A DNA stretch of 35,888 nt from Candidatus Methanoperedens sp. BLZ2 (GTDB lineage Archaea > Halobacteriota > Methanosarcinia > Methanosarcinales > Methanoperedenaceae), in assembly GCF_002487355.1 (NCBI RefSeq), contig NZ_NTMG01000078.1, positions 1 through 35,888 of the forward strand. The letters run 5' to 3'. The translations under genes were made by a program, and so were the position numbers. Of this stretch, positions 8,143 through 17,200 are shown one piece after another. The number at the start of each line of letters is the position of its first letter. Position 1 is the stretch's first letter. The notes beneath the pieces are model-generated. The model was not told the origin of the DNA and did no database searches. It saw only the letters and a program-made list of their open reading frames with translations.

Positions 8143-11100
8143 TCACTTCCTCCCCGTCAGATAATCGATCATCGGCTGGGTAACAAGCGGCACGACATCA
8201 TCGATCATATGCGGCATCAGGTTATCCATGACCTTTGGTAAAAGTTCAGGCATCTGCTCTGCCATATATGCAGGCATTGGAATTATCTTTCCAATTTTTT
8301 CAAGCATCACTGGCATTACCTCTGGCATCATCTTCGGAAGAAGGATCGGGAATAGCACAGGGAACAATGGCTTCATCAGCGTAAGAGCCCCCGGTACTTT
8401 GCCCATCGCCCGCATCATCGGCCCCATTCCATAAGGCATTGCATCGATAAGCTCAGGCCACATGGTTCCCATAAGATCTGCAAATCCCCTGGGTGTCATA
8501 AGGGCTATCATCTTCTCAAAGACAGCCCATTGCACCTGTACTTCAGGTTTGGGATCGGGGAAATCATATCCCAGGGCTGATGAAGCAAAAGTCGCAAGAT
8601 CAACCACTTCGATCGGAATTTTTCTTGCATCTGCGCTTACCCTGAGCTGGAACTGGCAGCACGGGCAAAGAGCAAGAACCTTTTGTGCGCCTGCTTCAAC
8701 AGCTTCATCAAGACGTATCTTTCCAATACCTGCTGCCGTTTCTGGCTCCTTCAGGAGCGTCAGCACAGAGCCGCAGCAGTGAGCCTTTTCCCTGTTTGAG
8801 CTCATCTCAACGAACCTGACACCAGGAATTGCCTTTATAACATCACGCGGCGGGTCGTAAACACCTGATGCGCGTCCAATATGGCATGAATCATGCCACG
8901 TCACCGTAACAGGTTTTTCCACGCCGGTTTTGAACTTGAACTCACCGGATTTGATTTTCTCTGATACGACTTCACTATAATGCTTTGTGTTTATCTTGTA
9001 ATCGATACCGAGTTTTTCTGACCATTCAGGATATACCTGCCGCCACATCATATCACATGCAGGGCAGGAAGTAATCACAGTATCAGCTCCGGCTGCTTTA
9101 ACCGCGCTGATATTCTTTTTCATGGTTTTTTCAAAGGTATCCCATTTGCCTGCCACCAGCATTGGCGTAGCACAGCAGTTCTCCTTCTCGCCAAGATACG
9201 TAAAATCAACATTTGCCGCATCAAGGAGGCGCACGCTTGCCATACCTATGTCTTTTTCAACAAAACTTGCTGTGCAGCCAGCAAAATAAACATTCTTTGA
9301 TTTATGCATGGGTCCATGCTTTTCCTTAAGGTTCTCAGGGAACCATTTTGAACGGTCTTTCCTGTAACCTGCCCAGATATTTCCCTGTGAATTCAGAGCT
9401 TCTGTCATCATCTCAAATGGCGGGAAAGTCATCTTCTTTTCATCATTTATCAGTTTGCCGCGAAGCTTCATCCATGAAGGTTCGATTGGCAATGCTGCCG
9501 AGCAGCGCAGGTTACAAAGCTCACAAGTCGTGCATGAAATGACCGTGTCCACCATCTTCTGGTCCCATTCAACGTGCCCTTCCATGTACTCCCGCAGCCA
9601 GTACCATTTACCTCTTGGGCTCTGGCTTTCCCAGCCGCGCCCATAGAACTGGTCACATTCATCAATGCAGTAGCCACACTGGGAGCAGCTGTAAGCATAC
9701 CATGCCACATCTGCCGGGATATCCCCTACCTGTTTTTGCGGCCTTTCGCCAATAGTAGTAGTAACGGAATTTCCAAGCGGACGGATAACCGGCTCAAAAG
9801 TGCCAGCTATATCCAGGGCTATTCCCATAAGGCTGCTGCCTGTGACCTTTCCGGGATTCATTATATTTTTCGGATCGGTCTTGTTTTTGAAAGTCCGTAA
9901 TCGATCCATTCTTTCTTTACCTAATATGGAGTCAGCTTTTTTCGAGAAATATAAGCCTGTGGCATAGGGTCTCCCGCCATGTTTTTGTGCGATCTTCATA
10001 ATTGAAAGCACAAGACCGAATACGAAACTGTAACTGAATTTTCGCTGGTCGCCGGGAATAAATCCCAGGATGACAACTTCAGGTTCACCGTTTATCCCGT
10101 TACGGATGATCACGCCTTCCTTTACTATTGGCTGGAAAACCTTGTTCTGGATCTCACCCATTACATCGCCAAGGCTTGAAAGCGGAATTATTACCTCAGC
10201 AGGTACAAGTGAAGGGCCAAGCCGCTTTACGACCATGAGTTTGAAACGATTTTCCCATTCATGCCCTGCAATTTTGTCACTCAGGACTTCAGCTCCAAAT
10301 GAATTCACAAGATCAGGAAGTGCTGCCCTGACAGTTGAACTGTCTTTTTTACGAAAAGCAAGTGTAAGAATATATTTAGCAGGAAGCATTACACGCTCTT
10401 GTGCTGCATGACCGCCGTGTTCCATAACAGGAGCGCGGTTTTTCATTTCAGCCATCTGCGGGTTGATAAATACCATTGACCATATAGGAAGCTTTGATCC
10501 AATGATAGTATTCACAAGTTCCTGCAGCCGATTTGCATCAGGACAGGCAAGCCCTGCAACTTCAATATCTTCATAAGGCTGTATACGCAGCGTCACTTCT
10601 GTAATTAGTCCTGTTATGCCTTCCGCATCAGCTATTAACTCAAGTTCATCACCTGCAAAATCCTTTACCTCACCTGATGGTAATACCACTTTTGCCCTGA
10701 CAACATTTTCACGAAAATAGCCGTACTCATAGCTTCCGATACCTGCGCCGCCCTGCGCCAGCCATCCTCCCACAGTTGAAGAAGGATAACTTGTGGGATA
10801 TAACCTGATCGTCAGGTTTTGTTTTTTTAGTTCTGCATCAAGCTTCTCCCAGGTGATCCCGGGCTGTACTGTGACAATAAGGTTATTGGCATCGATAGCA
10901 AGGACTTTTTTCATCCTGTAAAAATCCACAACTATACCTTTTTTGACTGGAATTGCTCCCCCATATCCGGAAGTAGCCTTGCCTCTCGGTGTCAGGGGAA
11001 CATTACTTAGGACTGCCCATTTTACTATCTCAATGAGTTCTTCCTCATTTTGAGGCTGAACTACAGCGTCAGGCGTTGTATTGCCAATTAAAGGCTTCAC

Positions 11101-11238
11101 AAGTGCGGGAATGGCAGCAATATCATGACCATACAGCGTTCGTTCAACAGGGTCAAAGGTCACACGGGTTTTGAATTTTTCTTCAAGATATTCACGTTTG
11201 TTGAGGTTCATAATAATCATTGTTTTTGTCAATACCAT
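8143..11238 (-). CDS. Fused FAD-linked oxidase / Fe-S CCG-domain oxidoreductase (D-lactate/glycolate dehydrogenase type)
   Basis: 1031 residues. Residues about 50-220 form an FAD_binding_4 (PCMH-type) domain ('PLTPRGKATSGYGGA', 'VGGWLAQGGAGIGSYEYG'), followed by a GlcD-type C-terminal domain to about 470. Near 515 come 'CSQCGYCIDEC' and then 'CTTCELCNLRC', two 4Fe-4S ligand sets. Two CCG domains follow ('NCCATPML', 'AHCCGSVLTLL', 'CPCCQFQL'), as in GlpC, GlcF and HdrD. It is therefore GlcD and GlcF in one chain, probably oxidising a 2-hydroxyacid such as D-lactate and passing electrons to a membrane carrier (inference). The last 90 residues are Met/Pro/Leu-rich and may touch the membrane. The Mets at codons 7 and 10 are alternative starts, because a TATA-like box near 11253-11265 would start the RNA close to the first ATG. 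Confidence 0.85.
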   Translation of the reverse strand: MVLTKTMIIMNLNKREYLEEKFKTRVTFDPVERTLYGHDIAAIPALVKPLIGNTTPDAVVQPQNEEELIEIVKWAVLSNVPLTPRGKATSGYGGAIPVKKGIVVDFYRMKKVLAIDANNLIVTVQPGITWEKLDAELKKQNLTIRLYPTSYPSSTVGGWLAQGGAGIGSYEYGYFRENVVRAKVVLPSGEVKDFAGDELELIADAEGITGLITEVTLRIQPYEDIEVAGLACPDANRLQELVNTIIGSKLPIWSMVFINPQMAEMKNRAPVMEHGGHAAQERVMLPAKYILTLAFRKKDSSTVRAALPDLVNSFGAEVLSDKIAGHEWENRFKLMVVKRLGPSLVPAEVIIPLSSLGDVMGEIQNKVFQPIVKEGVIIRNGINGEPEVVILGFIPGDQRKFSYSFVFGLVLSIMKIAQKHGGRPYATGLYFSKKADSILGKERMDRLRTFKNKTDPKNIMNPGKVTGSSLMGIALDIAGTFEPVIRPLGNSVTTTIGERPQKQVGDIPADVAWYAYSCSQCGYCIDECDQFYGRGWESQSPRGKWYWLREYMEGHVEWDQKMVDTVISCTTCELCNLRCSAALPIEPSWMKLRGKLINDEKKMTFPPFEMMTEALNSQGNIWAGYRKDRSKWFPENLKEKHGPMHKSKNVYFAGCTASFVEKDIGMASVRLLDAANVDFTYLGEKENCCATPMLVAGKWDTFEKTMKKNISAVKAAGADTVITSCPACDMMWRQVYPEWSEKLGIDYKINTKHYSEVVSEKIKSGEFKFKTGVEKPVTVTWHDSCHIGRASGVYDPPRDVIKAIPGVRFVEMSSNREKAHCCGSVLTLLKEPETAAGIGKIRLDEAVEAGAQKVLALCPCCQFQLRVSADARKIPIEVVDLATFASSALGYDFPDPKPEVQVQWAVFEKMIALMTPRGFADLMGTMWPELIDAMPYGMGPMMRAMGKVPGALTLMKPLFPVLFPILLPKMMPEVMPVMLEKIGKIIPMPAYMAEQMPELLPKVMDNLMPHMIDDVVPLVTQPMIDYLTGRK

Positions 11239-11299
11239 ACATAACCGTTATCAAATATAAAGTTATGCACAATAAAAAGTTTCATTATTTCTACAGGCA

Positions 11300-11310
11300 C
11301 TTATATATAT
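11300..11310 (+). promoter_or_regulatory. TATA box of the permease gene in a divergent spacer
   Basis: CTTATATATAT lies about 30 bases before the permease ATG at 11339, giving a near-leaderless transcript. The 100-base divergent spacer also holds a minus-strand TATA-like word close to the oxidoreductase start, so each gene appears to have its own promoter. Confidence 0.45.
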
Positions 11311-11338
11311 CAAACAAACAAAATAGTGCTGTGGTATT

Positions 11339-12385
11339 ATGGTTTTATCCTCCAGGTTTCATTCAAGGTCATATCCTGTTATTTTCCTAGTTGCCATAGG
11401 CGTAGCTGCAATAATGATATACCCGTTCATTACTTCATTGATCCTTGCTGCAATAACAACATATATATTCAGGCCAATAATCAAGAAGATGGAGTCACAT
11501 AAGCTATTTTCTCCAGCGCTTGTACTCCTGATGGTCATCATAGGAATTACGATCGTTTTGGCGGTTTCATATATAATGAAAAATATTGGCCAGGTATTTG
11601 GAGATATTACCGGACTCAGCGGCAAGATCATATATTTTATTTCTGTGTTTTCAGATGCTATTTCGTCATTGGGATTAGGAACTTATATTGATGTACCTCT
11701 TGGAGTCCGGGAGATAACTTCCGCAGTCTCATCAATTGCGATCAGCCTTGTATCGGATTTTGTTACAACTATCCCTCTTCTGCTACTCGATATAGTAATA
11801 TTCATGTATGCGACTTATTATTTTATGCGAAATGGTCCTCAAATTATATGTTCTGTTAAAGACTATGCATCAACCCTCCCGCAAGAAGATGAGAAATTTA
11901 TATCAAGTATTATAAATGGCCTGAGAAAAAGCTTTGATGTACTCATTATGTCGTATATAGGAATGGCTTTGATCATATCAGCATTTTCTTTTATTGGGTA
12001 TTATATATTTGGAGTGCCACATGCGTTTCTCCTTGCAATTCTTACAGGACTATTCGGTTTTCTCCCTGTTTTTGGAACATGGATGGTTTATGCTCCGGCC
12101 GCAGCATATATGTATTATATCGGAAATACATTTGCAGCAGCAGGCGTTCTGGTTTTTGGTGTGGTTATACTATCTGTTTTTATCCCTATGGTCTTGCAGC
12201 CGTATTTTGGGTCCAAACAAGCTGATATCAATCCGCTTGCAATATTCATTGGTTTTTTTTCGGGGCCTATTATTTTCGGAGCAAAAGGGTTGCTTCTGGG
12301 CCCGATAATTATTGTTGTCGTCCAGACAATTATCTATGAATATATTACATTCAGGATAGATGAGAAAGAATCCTGTGATTTATGA
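11339..12385 (+). CDS. AI-2E family transporter (TqsA/PerM-like permease)
   Basis: 348 residues, normal for the family. It has an N-terminal hydrophobic pair ('YPVIFLVAIGVAAIMIYPFITSLILAAITTYIF'-type segments), the family's 'IFRPIIKKM' after helix 2, a long amphipathic middle, and a C-terminal block of helices including 'GLFGFLPVFGTWMVYAPAA' and 'GAKGLLLGPIIIVVVQTI', which are typical AI-2E/UPF0118 signatures. Members export or conduct small solutes, ions or autoinducer; the substrate here cannot be told. It is followed 26 bases on by a small membrane protein gene, possibly co-transcribed. Confidence 0.85.
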   Translation: MVLSSRFHSRSYPVIFLVAIGVAAIMIYPFITSLILAAITTYIFRPIIKKMESHKLFSPALVLLMVIIGITIVLAVSYIMKNIGQVFGDITGLSGKIIYFISVFSDAISSLGLGTYIDVPLGVREITSAVSSIAISLVSDFVTTIPLLLLDIVIFMYATYYFMRNGPQIICSVKDYASTLPQEDEKFISSIINGLRKSFDVLIMSYIGMALIISAFSFIGYYIFGVPHAFLLAILTGLFGFLPVFGTWMVYAPAAAYMYYIGNTFAAAGVLVFGVVILSVFIPMVLQPYFGSKQADINPLAIFIGFFSGPIIFGAKGLLLGPIIIVVVQTIIYEYITFRIDEKESCDL

Positions 12386-12411
12386 TAAATAATTTCGGCT
12401 GGTGATAGAAA

Positions 12412-12819
12412 ATGGCATTTGATGTGAATGTGAAAACCCTGGTAATGATAAATCTTGCAGTCCAGATATTGCTTATAATACTCCTTTCTTATTCTTCATT
12501 TATTGTAAGAAAGAAGGATTTACGAAAGCATTGCAGTATTAATCGAATTGCAGTCATTATCCAGATAGCAGCAATATTATTTTTTATGCTGCCTTCAATG
12601 CTGGGTTTTGTAAAAAACGGTATATTATTCGATCTTGAGATACTATTTCACCACACACTGGGGATATTATTGATCGGATTGTGGATATACATAAATCTCG
12701 CATATTCCAGAATCATCAAAGGACCAGATAATTTTAAATTAATTATGAGGTCAGCTTATATCCTCTGGACATTGGCTTTCATAGTCGGATTGCATATTTA
12801 CATACGGTTTTATTTGTGA
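12412..12819 (+). CDS. Small four-helix membrane protein
   Basis: 135 residues, almost entirely hydrophobic, with four predicted helices (about 10-28, 45-65, 75-97 and 110-132). 'LFHHTLGILLIGLWIYINLAY' has a His pair in a helix, reminiscent of DUF420/heme-copper-associated membrane proteins, but the match is too weak to name it. The gene ends exactly where a fragment of an aminotransferase gene begins, so the 3' end may have been made by a rearrangement. Confidence 0.6.
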   Translation: MAFDVNVKTLVMINLAVQILLIILLSYSSFIVRKKDLRKHCSINRIAVIIQIAAILFFMLPSMLGFVKNGILFDLEILFHHTLGILLIGLWIYINLAYSRIIKGPDNFKLIMRSAYILWTLAFIVGLHIYIRFYL

Positions 12820-12931
12820 GTTCGGGGATGGCGCAAAAGTGTATATCCGGTTTTCTTATGCTAATAGTATTGAGAATATTGGGGAAGGAATGAACAGGAT
12901 AGAGAAATATCTCCGGAAAGACTATAAATAG
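12818..12931 (+). pseudogene. 3' remnant of a class I/II aminotransferase gene
   Basis: The frame starting at GAG 12818 reads 'EFGDGAKVYIRFSYANSIEN' and on through 'IGEGMNRIEKYLRK' to a TAG at 12929. This is the typical C-terminal end of PLP aspartate aminotransferases (R-F-S-Y-A-N-S, I-E-x-G-x-x-R-I-x-x-x-L). No upstream part exists: the preceding bases belong to the membrane protein in another frame. It is therefore a deletion or insertion scar. Direct reading of the frame plus family knowledge. Confidence 0.65.
12923..12931 (+). promoter_or_regulatory. TATA-like box before a possible 42-codon ORF
   Basis: TATAAATAG lies inside the aminotransferase remnant, about 25 bases before the ATG at 12955. 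It may be fortuitous. Confidence 0.25.
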
Positions 12932-12954
12932 AATCTAATCAATTCAATTCTATC

Positions 12955-13083
12955 ATGGAACAACCTGTCCAAAATTTTACAATGCATAAATCAAATGAGG
13001 CTAAATCTAAAAAAGAATCGGACAGGCAATTAATAAGAGATATCCTGGATCGCAGGCATGCTGTGTCAGTTATTTTAAGTTGA
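12955..13083 (+). CDS. Possible 42-residue peptide
   Basis: ATG 12955 to TGA 13081-13083, charged and Lys/Arg-rich ('KSKKESDRQLIRDILDRRHA'). It has a TATA-like word at the right distance but no ribosome-binding site. It overlaps the end of the opposite-strand antitoxin gene by nine bases. No family recognised; it could be a chance ORF in a scar region. Confidence 0.25.
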   Translation: MEQPVQNFTMHKSNEAKSKKESDRQLIRDILDRRHAVSVILS

Positions 13084-13239
13084 TTCGGCGGAATGCATAT
13101 TTAACTTCGGTTTAATATCAATTTCAAATTCTGCTGGTTTTGTCTCCTCCCAGTTCTCGGCGATATCGTGCTTATCCCAGTATTCGCCAATTTCTTTGTA
13201 GCTTTGTGCTTTTGAGATTGAAGTTTTACTTTTGCTCAT
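13075..13239 (-). CDS. Truncated CopG-type (PF12441-like) antitoxin
   Basis: 54 residues from the ATG at 13237-13239; an upstream ATG at 13257 would add six residues. 'SYKEIGEYWDKHDIAENWEE' followed by 'EFEIDIK' is the hallmark W-D-x-H-D start of CopG_antitoxin proteins, which neutralise BrnT-like RNase toxins. The family normally continues for 30-40 residues with a ribbon-helix-helix or C-terminal helix. Here it stops after 'KPKLNMHSAEST', so the C-terminal part is missing. The ATG overlaps the stop of the toxin remnant (ATGA), the usual toxin-then-antitoxin order. Confidence 0.55.
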   Translation of the reverse strand: MSKSKTSISKAQSYKEIGEYWDKHDIAENWEETKPAEFEIDIKPKLNMHSAEST

Positions 13240-13374
13240 ATTTCTTCCGTTCTGCATTTGTCATGTCTCTTGCTGATACAATGAGTGCTTGTTTATCTTT
13301 TTTATATATGAAGGAAATAATGATTATCTTCCTGCATTTGTTCTACCAATTTTTTTATCAGCGGCGCCGCCCTG
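13236..13374 (-). pseudogene. Frameshifted remnant of a BrnT-like toxin gene
   Basis: Minus-strand reading gives 'ADKKIGRTNAGR', then after a one-base frame change near 13325-13330 'KIIIISFIYKKDKQALIVS' and 'ARDMTNAERKK' before a TGA at 13236-13238. The pattern G-R-T-x-x-G-R ... I-x-S-A-R-D-M-T-x-x-E-R-K is the C-terminal half of BrnT/COG2929-type toxins. The N-terminal half is absent: a stop and a GC-rich imperfect hairpin (13367-13392) lie where it should be. The RNase would be inactive. The frame is read directly; the family call rests on motif memory. Confidence 0.5.
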
Positions 13375-13437
13375 TCATCGAGCCAGGGACGGTGGGTTGA
13401 GTTTTTATTATCAGTTTATTAGTCTTAATAAATTATG

Positions 13438-14220
13438 TCAATTTTTTGGTGTCCAAATTACTCCAGTTGGATCACCTTTAGGTTCAGCCTTTCTATCTAG
13501 AAAATTACAGCCTACTAAAGCAGATAATACCCCATCTAACAAATCTTCATACCCTTTAAGACACTTAATTTTATAATAAGTGTTTGGGTCTAACAGCGGC
13601 AAGAAATCTTTAATGTTATCAACCTTCAAAGTTAATTTATTTCTTAATTCATTCAATTTAGAAATTATCTTGTGGTAACGTTCCTCAGAAGAATCATTAG
13701 GCCAGTATTTTGCTCTCTTTTGAATTTTATAGGGAAAACGTTTTTCATAACCAAAAAACTCAATAATCGCTACATGGGGATAAACTTCAATGAAGGCAGG
13801 AGTTTCCTTATATTCACATGCCCACTCGAAGCCGTTCTTTTTAAGTTGATCAAAAATATTGGTTGCTATAACACCAGGTCGTTTGGGGGAGGGACTATGC
13901 GTTGAAACTTTGAATTTACCATACTCGTGAGATATGATGTTATCCGCATTCCTGCGCTTAACTATAGGATGCGGAGATAAAGGAATATCAAGCGCAATTA
14001 AATCTACTTGAGAACAGCATCCAATAATATCTGAAAAATTTGGCATTGAACCTTCTAAATTATCTCGCCTCTCACCATTGCAGAATTCATCATAAGAGCG
14101 TCCAGTCTTTACTAATTTTGGAGCAGTATCGGAAGCCCATTTTAGTAGAGCAACACCAGAAGGATTTTTATTTGTCCATGCGGCATCTACACCCAAAACA
14201 TATTTTTCCATTTTAATCAT
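13438..14220 (-). CDS. DUF429 family protein (predicted RNase H-like nuclease)
   Basis: 260 residues; ATG at 14218-14220 or, equally possible, at 14209-14211. 'YVLGVDAAWTNKNPSGVALL' is the first strand of an RNase H-like fold with its acidic residue, 'DLIALDIPLSPH' is the second conserved acidic strand, and 'FIEVYPHVAIIEFFG' and 'DLLDGVLSALVGCNF' are the later family motifs (E-x-Y-P-x-A, D-A-x-x-A-A-x-x-A). The biochemical role of DUF429 is not established. The gene follows gyrA by 16 bases on the same strand and is noticeably AT-richer than gyrA, so it may be a later arrival. Confidence 0.75.
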   Translation of the reverse strand: MIKMEKYVLGVDAAWTNKNPSGVALLKWASDTAPKLVKTGRSYDEFCNGERRDNLEGSMPNFSDIIGCCSQVDLIALDIPLSPHPIVKRRNADNIISHEYGKFKVSTHSPSPKRPGVIATNIFDQLKKNGFEWACEYKETPAFIEVYPHVAIIEFFGYEKRFPYKIQKRAKYWPNDSSEERYHKIISKLNELRNKLTLKVDNIKDFLPLLDPNTYYKIKCLKGYEDLLDGVLSALVGCNFLDRKAEPKGDPTGVIWTPKN

Positions 14221-14236
14221 TCCGTAGTAATACGTA

Positions 14237-17200
14237 TTAAGGCTTCTGTTCCTCCTTAGGCTCCTTCATCTCTTCCAGCGTCACCTGCACAGCTTTCTCC
14301 TCCCCAGCCGTTTCCTCCTCCTTCGCAAGCGTAGCCACGCCCACGACCCTGTCCTTTTCCCCGACATTCATTATCTTCACACCCTGCGTATTCCTGCCCT
14401 GCACGCGTATTCCGCTTGCAGGCACACGGATAATGATGCCGTTTGAAGTCGTGACCATGATCTCATCATCTTCACGGACTGTCCTGATATCCACGACATT
14501 TCCATTCCTGATATTGACATCGATAGTGATAACACCCTGGCCGCCGCGGTTGCTTGTGCGATACTCATCAAACACGGTGCGCTTCCCGAAACCGTTCTCG
14601 GTCACAGTTAGAAGGGTTGCGCCTTCCTCCACGACTGCCATGCTGACGACTTCATCCTCGCCTACAAGCCTTACACCCCTCACTCCGTATGCGCTTCGTC
14701 CCATATCCCTTACATCATTCTCGTTGAACCTGATGGCTTTCCCGTGCTTGGTCCCGATCACCATTTCTTTTGTACCATCCGTGAGCTTCACGGATACAAG
14801 TTTATCCCCTTCATCAAGAGAGATGGCGATAATACCTGTTTTCCTGACATTTGCAAAATCAGTAAGCTGCGTCTTCTTGGCCGTACCTTTCTTTGTGACC
14901 ATCAAAAGGTAGTGCTTCTCATCAAATTTACTGATCGGTATGTACGCAGTGATCTTTTCACCCTGCTCAAGCTGCAGCAGGTTGACGATTGCAGTGCCTC
15001 GCGCCTGTCTTCCAGCTTCGGGTATTCCATATACTTTCAGCCAGTAAACTTTTCCTTTGTCTGTAAAGAAAAGGAGATAATCATGAGTATTGCCGATAAA
15101 GAGGTCGCTTACGAAATCCTCTTCCTTGGTCTCCATACCCATGACACCCTTCCCTCCGCGGCGCTGCTGTTTATATGAATCCACTGCAATGCGTTTGATG
15201 TAACCGCTATTGGTTATTGTGATAACATCATCTTCTTTCGGGATTAAGTCCTCAGTCACACGGTCACCTGTACTTTCAATTATTTCGGTCCGCCTCTTAT
15301 CTGAAAAGCGGGCTTTGATATCTGCAAGTTCTTCTTTTATAAGAGCAAGTATTTTTATTTCACTTCCCAGGAGTTCCTTGAGCCATGCAATAGTTTTCTG
15401 GAGCTCCCCATACTCAGCATCGATCTTCTCGCGCTCAAGACCGGTGAGCCTCTGGAGCCTCATATCAAGGATAGCCTTTGCCTGCTCAATACTCAGACCG
15501 AACTGTGACATAAGACCATCGCGCGCTTCATCAGGTGTCTGTGATGCTCTTATGAGCTTGATAACTTCATCGATATGGTCAAGCGCGATTATCAAACCTT
15601 CGAGTATATGAGCGCGTGCCTGTGCTTTCTTGAGCTCGAACTGGCTGCGGCGTATTATGACCTGCTTCCTGTGGGATATAAAATTGATGATCAATTCTTT
15701 TAATGGCAGGACCATCGGGCGCCCATCCACAAGAGCGAGGTTGATAACACCAAAAGTGGTCTCAAGCTGTGTGTGTGAGTAAAGCTGGTTTAAAATGATG
15801 TTGGCCTGCGCCTGTCGTGATATCTCAATGACGACGCGGATTCCATCCTTGTCGGATTCATCGCGAAGGTCGGTTATCCCTGCGATCTTCTTATCCCGGA
15901 CAAGGCCTGCAATATCTTCGATCATTTTTGCTTTATTCACCTGATAGGGAAGCTCACTAATGATGATCGTTTCCTTGTTTTTCACTTCCTCGATTATTGC
16001 GCGGGCGCGCATCTTTATTGAGCCGCGGCCTGTGGAGTACGCATCCCGGATCCCCTGTCGGCCATAGATAAAACCCGCCGTTGGGAAATCAGGTCCTTTG
16101 ACTGCGGTCATGAGTTCGTTCCATTCCACAGCAGGATTATCGATTACCATCGTTATTCCATCTATCACTTCGCCAAGATTATGGGGCGGCATATTGGTCG
16201 CCATGCCCACGGCAATACCTGTAGAACCATTGATAAGAAGGTTCGGGAGCTTGCATGGAAGAACAGAGGGCTCTTTTAATGAATCATCATAGTTTGGAAC
16301 GAAATCCACGGTTTCTTTATCGATATCACCAAGTATCTCGTCTGCGATCTTTCCGAGGCGGACTTCAGTGTATCGCATCGCAGCGGCGCTGTCGCCATCG
16401 ATAGAATTGTGAACGAACACTCCGCATGCGAGTAAGAAATTGTGATATTTATCAACGGAAATATCATATGTATCGACACGTTCCTCAAGGAACCGTTTGG
16501 ATATTATACGATGGTTATAGTTTTTAGCTGTATGCAGAAGATGATCGAAATCATTAAAATATTTTAGGGCATTTTCAATACGAGGGATCCAATTCATATT
16601 CCTGTTTTCACTATAAACCTCTGGAGTGACCACCTCATATTTCTTTAATAATTGTGCTACATAGCCTGCGATCTTTTGGCGCATGACAATGTTCTTATAT
16701 TCTGGGTCAGTCCATTTTTCAACAAGTTTGGAGGCCGCATGCGCTGCAAGTTCCGACATCATTATGGGATTTTGCTGCATTCGAGACTGATTGCTTTGAA
16801 CGACCCCGTTCCTTTGAGCCTCACGGAAAGCCTGGTCTTGCCGCTGTTCTGCGATTTTTTCTCGATGCATTGCTCGTGTTTCCGGTTTTTCCCAGCATTT
16901 GTGAGCCATTTTAGAAAAGTGATCTTCGGGATACTTTGCTCGATATTCCGGATTCTGCCAATTGCGCCTGGAATTTTCGCTCAGTTTTGCCCGCACTTTT
17001 TCAGATGACAAAGCGAGAGAAATAGCTTCAACAATTTCAGCACGCTTTTCATCATTCGCCCACATTTTCTTGCTTTTTTCAGAAATTATCTGCGTTACTC
17101 TTGCTTTTTCTTCGGGTGATAGCTTACGTTTCTCAATATTGGCAAGCGCAACTTTCATTCTGGCGCAATAATCCTCATCTTCCCATAACGCTTTCATCCT

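Noticed and set aside
13367-13392. GC-rich hairpin as a tRNA or terminator
   Set aside because: CCGCCCTG/CAGGGACGG folds only one arm with a bulge; there is no cloverleaf and no T-run after it on either strand. Possibly a breakpoint hairpin.
13636-14220. DUF429 gene as part of the toxin-antitoxin module
   Set aside because: It is separated by about 60 bases and the module remnant has its own partner pair; no sign of functional linkage.
14433-14912. 159-codon plus-strand frame opposite gyrA
   Set aside because: Lies within the GyrA C-terminal repeats on the other strand, without recognisable motifs.
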